From: Chelonobacter oris | Lineage (GTDB): Bacteria; Pseudomonadota; Gammaproteobacteria; Enterobacterales; Pasteurellaceae | Length of the DNA: 64,000 nucleotides | Direction: 5' to 3' | Assembly (NCBI RefSeq): GCF_000772535.1 | Contig: NZ_JSUM01000014.1 | Span: 124,001-188,000 of the forward strand | In this document: piece after piece, positions 59,695 to 64,000 of the stretch | How the letters are laid out: each line of letters begins with the position of its first letter | Numbering within the stretch: the first letter of the stretch is position 1 | Made by a program: the position numbers and the translations under genes | The notes under the pieces: model-generated | Databases searched by the model: none | What the model saw: only the letters and a program-made list of their open reading frames with translations | Told to the model about the DNA's origin: nothing

Positions 59695-61056
59695 ATGATA
59701 CGTGATACCGAATTAGTCGAATGGTTCAGAGAATCCACTCCTTACGTCAGCCTGCACCGTGACAAAACCTTTGTCATCATGCTCGACGGCAATACCATCG
59801 CCAGCAGAAACTTCATCAATATAATCAATGACATCAGTTTACTACACAGCTTGGGAATCAAACTGGTGGTGGTTTTCGGCGTGCGTCATCAAATCAACGA
59901 AGCCCTACAGGCGCACAATATCGATCCGGTTTATCACAAAAATATTCGTGTGACCGACACTGAAACGCTGGAGCTGGTCAAACAAGTGGTCGGAAAGCTG
60001 CAATTCGACATCAGCGCCCGCCTGTCCGTCCGCACTTTCAATGCCGGCAATCACAGCAACAACAGTATCAATGTGGTCAGCGGCAATTTTGTGATTGCCC
60101 AGCCGATCGGCATTGATGACGGCGTGGATTACATGTTGAGCGGCAAAATTCGCCGTATCGACATTAAAGCCATCAAACAACAATTGGATAACGATGCGAT
60201 CGTGCTGCTCGGCCCGATCGGAGCGTCGGTCACCGGTGAAAATTTCAATATGCCGTTTGAAGACATCGCTACTCAGGTAGCGATCAAACTGAATGCGGAA
60301 AAATTGATCGGCTTCTGCGCCGACAACGGTATTCGTGACGAAAACGGCGACATTATTGCCGATTTGTTCCCGCAACGTGCGGCGGTTCACCTGCACGAAT
60401 TAATCGAAAACGGGCATTATCACAGTTCGCAAGCCCGTTTCCTGCAAGCGGCGATTGATGTCAGCCGTGCCGGCATCAAGCGTTCACACTTGCTCAGCTA
60501 CGAAGAAGACGGCACGCTGCTGCAAGAGCTGTTCTCACGGGACGGGATCGGAACCCAAGTCTCGATGGAAAGTTCAGAAACCATTCGTCTCGCCACCATT
60601 CAGGATATCGCCGGTCTGCTGGCGCTTATCCAACCGTTCGAACAGCAGGGCATTCTTGTCAAACGTTCACGCGAACAGCTGGAAATGGAGATCGGCAACT
60701 ACACCATTATCGAACGTGACGGCGTGGTCATCGCCTGCGCCGCGCTCAATGTGTACGAAGAAGAAAATATGGCGGAAATGGCGTGCGTGGCCGTTCATCC
60801 GGATTACCGCAACTCCTCACGGGGCGATATTTTGCTGGAAGAGCTGCAAAAACGCGCACGCAAACTCAAAATCAGACAACTGTTCGTTTTGACCACCCGC
60901 ACCGTACACTGGTTCCAAGAGCGTGGTTTTAAAATTGCCGACGTGGAAGATTTACCGAAAGACAAACGGGAACACTACAACTATCAGCGCAAATCGAAGA
61001 TCCTGATTCAAAATCTGTTTGAACATGAGCACGAGCGCCATCGCAGTGAACGCTGA
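59695..61056 (+). CDS. argA: amino-acid N-acetyltransferase
   Basis: N-acetylglutamate synthase, first step of arginine synthesis. 453 residues; amino-acid-kinase-like domain ([40 protein letters not shown]-type) then GNAT domain ([40 protein letters not shown]). Start ATG ([11 protein letters not shown]) is preferred over GTG 12 bases earlier because GGGA lies before it. Overlaps the next gene by 32 bases. An ARG operator was not looked for exhaustively. Confidence 0.96.
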   Translation: MIRDTELVEWFRESTPYVSLHRDKTFVIMLDGNTIASRNFINIINDISLLHSLGIKLVVVFGVRHQINEALQAHNIDPVYHKNIRVTDTETLELVKQVVGKLQFDISARLSVRTFNAGNHSNNSINVVSGNFVIAQPIGIDDGVDYMLSGKIRRIDIKAIKQQLDNDAIVLLGPIGASVTGENFNMPFEDIATQVAIKLNAEKLIGFCADNGIRDENGDIIADLFPQRAAVHLHELIENGHYHSSQARFLQAAIDVSRAGIKRSHLLSYEEDGTLLQELFSRDGIGTQVSMESSETIRLATIQDIAGLLALIQPFEQQGILVKRSREQLEMEIGNYTIIERDGVVIACAALNVYEEENMAEMACVAVHPDYRNSSRGDILLEELQKRARKLKIRQLFVLTTRTVHWFQERGFKIADVEDLPKDKREHYNYQRKSKILIQNLFEHEHERHRSER

Positions 61057-61711
61057 TTTTCTGCACCGACATCCCTACCCGCCTTTTATCCCGACAACCG
61101 CCGACAAACTGATTGTCGGCACGTTGCCGCCGCCCCGTTTTTCGCAAGGCTTACTCAAAGCGGACGATGTCGATTTCTGCTACGGCAGCCGCGACGGGCA
61201 ATTATGGCTGATTCTGGGCAAGATTTTCGCTATTGATTTTTTGTTTGAAAACAGCCAAAGTGCGGTAGAACAGCGGCGTGATTTTTTGATTAAACACAGA
61301 ATCGGGATTTGTGATATGGTACGGCAGTGCCGCCGACAAAAAATTGATGCATCCGATAGCGGCATGAGCCAAATTATCCTCCGCCCGCTGCTGCAATATC
61401 TCGCCGAATACCCCATGATTAAAACGCTACTGTTCACTGGCGGCAACAGCAAAAATAGCCCGGAATACTTGTTTCGCCAACACCTGAAAAATGCGGGACT
61501 GACGTTGGATTTGATTGACGGCAATATCCCTCGGATTCATCAATTTGACTGGCAGAACCGCACTTTTACCACGGTCTCGCTCACCGCCCCTTCCGGCGCG
61601 GCCAACCGTGCTGTGGGTGCAATGGCGGAATATAAAACGTTAAAAAAACAAAATCCCGCATTCAATACGATTGATTTCAGGGTGATGCAATACCGCCGAT
61701 TTTTTATTTAG
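61025..61711 (+). CDS. uracil-DNA glycosylase-superfamily-like protein
   Basis: 228 residues from ATG ([13 protein letters not shown]); a GTG 21 bases further in is an alternative. Pattern resembles the glycosylase superfamily: strand plus loop [15 protein letters not shown] (motif 1 position), [18 protein letters not shown] (aromatic base-stacking position), and [13 protein letters not shown] (motif 2 position, with S in place of the usual H). Catalytic Asp/Asn of true Ung is not evident, so it may be a divergent or non-catalytic member. Begins inside argA, so is translationally linked. Confidence 0.6.
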   Translation: MSTSAIAVNADFLHRHPYPPFIPTTADKLIVGTLPPPRFSQGLLKADDVDFCYGSRDGQLWLILGKIFAIDFLFENSQSAVEQRRDFLIKHRIGICDMVRQCRRQKIDASDSGMSQIILRPLLQYLAEYPMIKTLLFTGGNSKNSPEYLFRQHLKNAGLTLDLIDGNIPRIHQFDWQNRTFTTVSLTAPSGAANRAVGAMAEYKTLKKQNPAFNTIDFRVMQYRRFFI

Positions 61712-61766
61712 CCGGCTGTTTATTCTGCATAACTCCTTTATTTATAAGCGAAAGTGCGGTCAGGCT

Positions 61767-62570
61767 TTAATATAAAAACACAAAATACAACGCAATAGCG
61801 ACCACGAAACGATAAATCGCAAACGGGACGAAAGAAATACGTTTAATCAATGCCAACAGCCATTTAATCGCCAGCATCGCCACAATAAACGCCATCACAA
61901 AACCGACCGCAAACATCGGCAGATCTGCAAATGACAGGAAATGCCAGCTTTTATACAAATCCAACACCGTTGCGCCCATCATCATCGGCACCGCCAGCAT
62001 AAAAGAATACTCCGCCGCCGCATGGCGACCTACCCCCATCAGCAAACCACCCGAAATCGTCGCACCGGATCGGGAAAAGCCCGGCGACAGCGCCAGACAC
62101 TGAAACAGTCCAATGGCAAATGCCTGTTTATAACTGATTTGATCCACCGTATTCGCCGTCACCCGCGGGCGGAATTTTTCCGCGATCAGCAACAAAACCC
62201 CACCGACAATCAACGAATAAATCACATTCTGAATGTTAAACCACGATTTAATCGTGCTGTGAAACGCCAAGCCGATAACCACCGCCGGGACCATTCCCAA
62301 GATAATATGCAGTAAGGTCAAGTGCGGTTGGCTGTGATCCGGTTTCACGCCGAAATGAATGCCGATCAAACCGAACATTTTGCGCCAAAACACCACCACT
62401 ACCGCTAAGATCGATCCCAATTGGATAATCACTTCGAAGGTAGCGGCTTTTTCACCGGTAAAACCCAAAAAATGGGCGGCAATAATTAAATGTCCGGTAG
62501 AAGACACCGGCAAAAACTCGGTAAGCCCTTCCACAATACCTAAAATTGCCGCAATAAAAATTTCTGACAT
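61767..62570 (-). CDS. uppP: undecaprenyl-diphosphatase (BacA)
   Basis: Recycles undecaprenyl pyrophosphate, the lipid carrier for cell-wall sugars. 267 residues, eight transmembrane segments. The duplicated signature is present: [19 protein letters not shown] near residue 11-29 and [22 protein letters not shown] further on. The enzyme faces the periplasm. Monocistronic and convergent with the previous gene; downstream of epmA on the same strand. Confidence 0.97.
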   Translation of the reverse strand: MSEIFIAAILGIVEGLTEFLPVSSTGHLIIAAHFLGFTGEKAATFEVIIQLGSILAVVVVFWRKMFGLIGIHFGVKPDHSQPHLTLLHIILGMVPAVVIGLAFHSTIKSWFNIQNVIYSLIVGGVLLLIAEKFRPRVTANTVDQISYKQAFAIGLFQCLALSPGFSRSGATISGGLLMGVGRHAAAEYSFMLAVPMMMGATVLDLYKSWHFLSFADLPMFAVGFVMAFIVAMLAIKWLLALIKRISFVPFAIYRFVVAIALYFVFLY

Positions 62571-62651
62571 CTTTTTTCCTTAAAATCAACCGATCTTTTA
62601 TCGTCCGATATGAATTGCTGCCGGTGTTCAATCCCGCTAAATTCAAATCGC

Positions 62652-63623
62652 TTATGCATTTGCCAAGCTAAAGCTGATCACCTCGGCAATATCCTGTTGC
62701 CCCAACGCAATCATCATTAATCTGTCAACACCGAGTGCAACGCCTGCGCACTGCGGCATACCGGATTGCAGGGCGGAAATAAAACGCTGATCAATATCCC
62801 GTTGCCGCAGCCCCAGCTGCGCCCGCTGTTTGTTGTCGCGTTCAAAACGGTGCAGCTGTTCGGCGGCATCGGTCAGTTCATTAAATCCGTTCGCTAATTC
62901 CAACCCTTTGTAATAGAACTCAAACCGCTCCGCCACGCGGTGATCCTCCGAGCTGATCTGAGCCAACGCCGCCTGTGAGGTCGGGAAATAATAAACCGCA
63001 ACCGGCCTGTCCCGTCCGATTTGCGGTTCCACTACTTGGCTGAACAAAAATTGCAGTAAGGTATCCCGACTCTCGTTTTCCGCCTCGATCAAGCCGTGTT
63101 CTTTGGCTTTTTTCGCCAGTTCGGCTTTTTCGGCAGAAAGCGGATCCAATCCGACATATTCTTGAAAAATAAATTGATAACTGAACGATTCCGCCGGCTC
63201 GCAATCCAAAATCTGCTGAAGCAAGTCGTCTACCTCATTAATCAGTCGATACATATCAAAGTGCGGTCGGTACCACTCCAGCATGGTAAATTCCGGATTA
63301 TGTCTGCGCCCGGCTTCCTCGTTGCGGAAAACCTTGCAAATCTGAAAAATCGGTCCGCTACCCGCCGCCAACAGGCGCTTCATATGATATTCGGGGCTAG
63401 TCGCCAAAAAGAGCGGTTTCGATTGGTGTTGGAACGGAGCGGCAAAGCAGGTTTCAAATACTGAAAGGTGAACATCGGTCACACCGTATTCGCTTAAAAT
63501 CGGCGTTTCCACTTCCAACAGCCCGCGATCAATAAAAAACCCGCGCAGCTCCGCCATAATTTTGGCGCGCGCAATCATGTTTTTTATCGGCGCACTCGGC
63601 TGCCATTGCTGTTGTAAAATCAT
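62652..63623 (-). CDS. epmA: elongation factor P beta-lysine ligase
   Basis: Class II LysRS-like enzyme (PoxA/GenX) that attaches beta-lysine to EF-P, aiding polyproline translation. 323 residues; lacks the N-terminal anticodon domain of LysRS, as expected. Motif 2 [22 protein letters not shown] and motif 3 [14 protein letters not shown]. Start is the ATG ([11 protein letters not shown]) with GGAAGAG upstream, not the TTG 6 bases earlier. Divergent to frdA, a conserved neighbourhood in Pasteurellaceae. Confidence 0.96.
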   Translation of the reverse strand: MILQQQWQPSAPIKNMIARAKIMAELRGFFIDRGLLEVETPILSEYGVTDVHLSVFETCFAAPFQHQSKPLFLATSPEYHMKRLLAAGSGPIFQICKVFRNEEAGRRHNPEFTMLEWYRPHFDMYRLINEVDDLLQQILDCEPAESFSYQFIFQEYVGLDPLSAEKAELAKKAKEHGLIEAENESRDTLLQFLFSQVVEPQIGRDRPVAVYYFPTSQAALAQISSEDHRVAERFEFYYKGLELANGFNELTDAAEQLHRFERDNKQRAQLGLRQRDIDQRFISALQSGMPQCAGVALGVDRLMMIALGQQDIAEVISFSLANA

Positions 63624-63794
63624 AAACAAACTCTTCCGTCTTGATTTAAAATCGAAAACGGCATTTTATCGGGATTCCCGCCACGCGACAATCGAATATT
63701 CTGCCTCGGGGGTAACCGCCGCCGTAACAGGGCGTTTATCCGTATCGCCGCAATACTTGACTATTAGAGTAAATTATTAAATCTACTCACTTTT

Positions 63795-63808
63795 TTGAGG
63801 TAGATCAC
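63795..63808 (+). promoter_or_regulatory. CRP/FNR-like site in the epmA-frdA gap
   Basis: TTGAGGTAGATCAC matches the FNR inverted repeat TTGAT-N4-ATCAA at 8 of 10 positions and CRP half sites almost as well (TTTGA-N6-TCACG). A second element TTGATCAA is at 63880-63887. The 343-bp gap holds these, an AT-rich stretch and a possible TATCAT -10 (63925-63930); FNR control of fumarate reductase is expected, but the spacing does not give a clean class II position. Confidence 0.4.
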
Positions 63809-63966
63809 GAAACCCGTCCTTTTCCGGAGCATTTCATAAAAAACAATTAAGTTGTTACAAAAAAAATGGCAAAATGACCTTGATCAAAAACCCAAACATT
63901 TGTTTATTTTACTTTTTGACTTTATATCATTACCTTTTTACTTACATCTGAGACTGGAGGAATATC

Positions 63967-64000
63967 GTGCAAACTATCAATGTCGATATTGCAATTGTTG
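63967..64000 (+). CDS. frdA: fumarate reductase flavoprotein subunit (5' end only)
   Basis: Only 11 codons are in the window: GTG start reading MQTINVDIAIV, the start of the FAD-binding Rossmann fold of FrdA. GGAGG lies 5 bases before the GTG. The protein reduces fumarate in anaerobic respiration with menaquinol, which links to menE. Assignment also rests on the epmA neighbour. Confidence 0.85.
   Translation, partial: MQTINVDIAIV

Overview
The window is chromosomal DNA from a member of the Pasteurellaceae. Dozens of copies of the uptake signal core AAGTGCGGT (or its complement ACCGCACTT) lie both inside genes and in gaps. This is the Haemophilus influenzae-type signal (H. influenzae, Aggregatibacter, Pasteurella multocida and relatives), not the ACAAGCGGT type. 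Gene order also matches H. influenzae-like blocks: fur-fldA-ybfE-ybfF / seqA-menE-mscK-aroC-mepA-TSUP-lpxM, fMet tRNA-rimP-nusA-infB-rbfA-truB, raiA-pheA, and epmA/frdA. The genus cannot be fixed from the sequence. I see no prophage, insertion sequence, integron, CRISPR array or toxin island; this is core genome with a few lineage-specific lipoproteins.

Layout. 1-2.0 kb: 5' two thirds of dnaX and apt. 2.1-11.2 kb: a leftward run seqA, menE, mscK, aroC, mepA, TSUP transporter, lpxM. 11.3-13.6 kb: rightward ybfF, ybfE, fldA, fur with Fur-box-like sites. 13.7-16.2 kb: poxB and ubiG (leftward). 16.4-23.0 kb: gyrA, a membrane metallophosphoesterase and acnB. 23.2-29.6 kb: the translation/transcription operon initiator tRNA-Met, rimP, nusA, infB, rbfA, truB. 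29.7-36.9 kb: small envelope genes (a 44-codon lipoprotein, a kinase-like protein, lipoproteins, a YceB-like protein), nagK, ribA, an OppA-like lipoprotein and a MarC-family protein. 37.2-43.0 kb: parE, parC and the glucose PTS permease. 43.2-49.7 kb: an M15 peptidase, dapE, an ArsC-like protein, a MetE-like enzyme, pheA, raiA, a small GNAT, yacG and coaE. 49.7-55.1 kb: pntAB, sfsA, a probable Fur-controlled small RNA, and tyrS. 55.2-63.6 kb: small envelope/hypothetical genes, glnE, argA, a uracil-DNA-glycosylase-like gene, uppP and epmA; the first codons of frdA lie at the right edge.

The genes serve DNA replication and topology (dnaX, seqA, gyrA, parE, parC, the gyrase inhibitor yacG), translation (initiator tRNA, IF2, RimP, RbfA, TruB, TyrRS, EpmA, RaiA), envelope construction (LpxM, MepA, UppP, DapE), amino-acid and cofactor synthesis (aroC, pheA, argA, ribA, coaE, menE, ubiG) and redox/energy metabolism (pntAB, poxB, acnB, frdA).

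The most interesting signals are: a perfect 11-bp-armed Fur-type palindrome followed by a compact two-hairpin transcript with a U8 terminator between sfsA and tyrS (probable iron-responsive small RNA); a ten-A slippery tract in dnaX near the place where E. coli frameshifts to make gamma; tandem terminators between the initiator tRNA and rimP; an unlisted 44-aa lipoprotein gene coupled to a kinase-like gene; and uptake sequences paired as hairpins, once inside a coding region.
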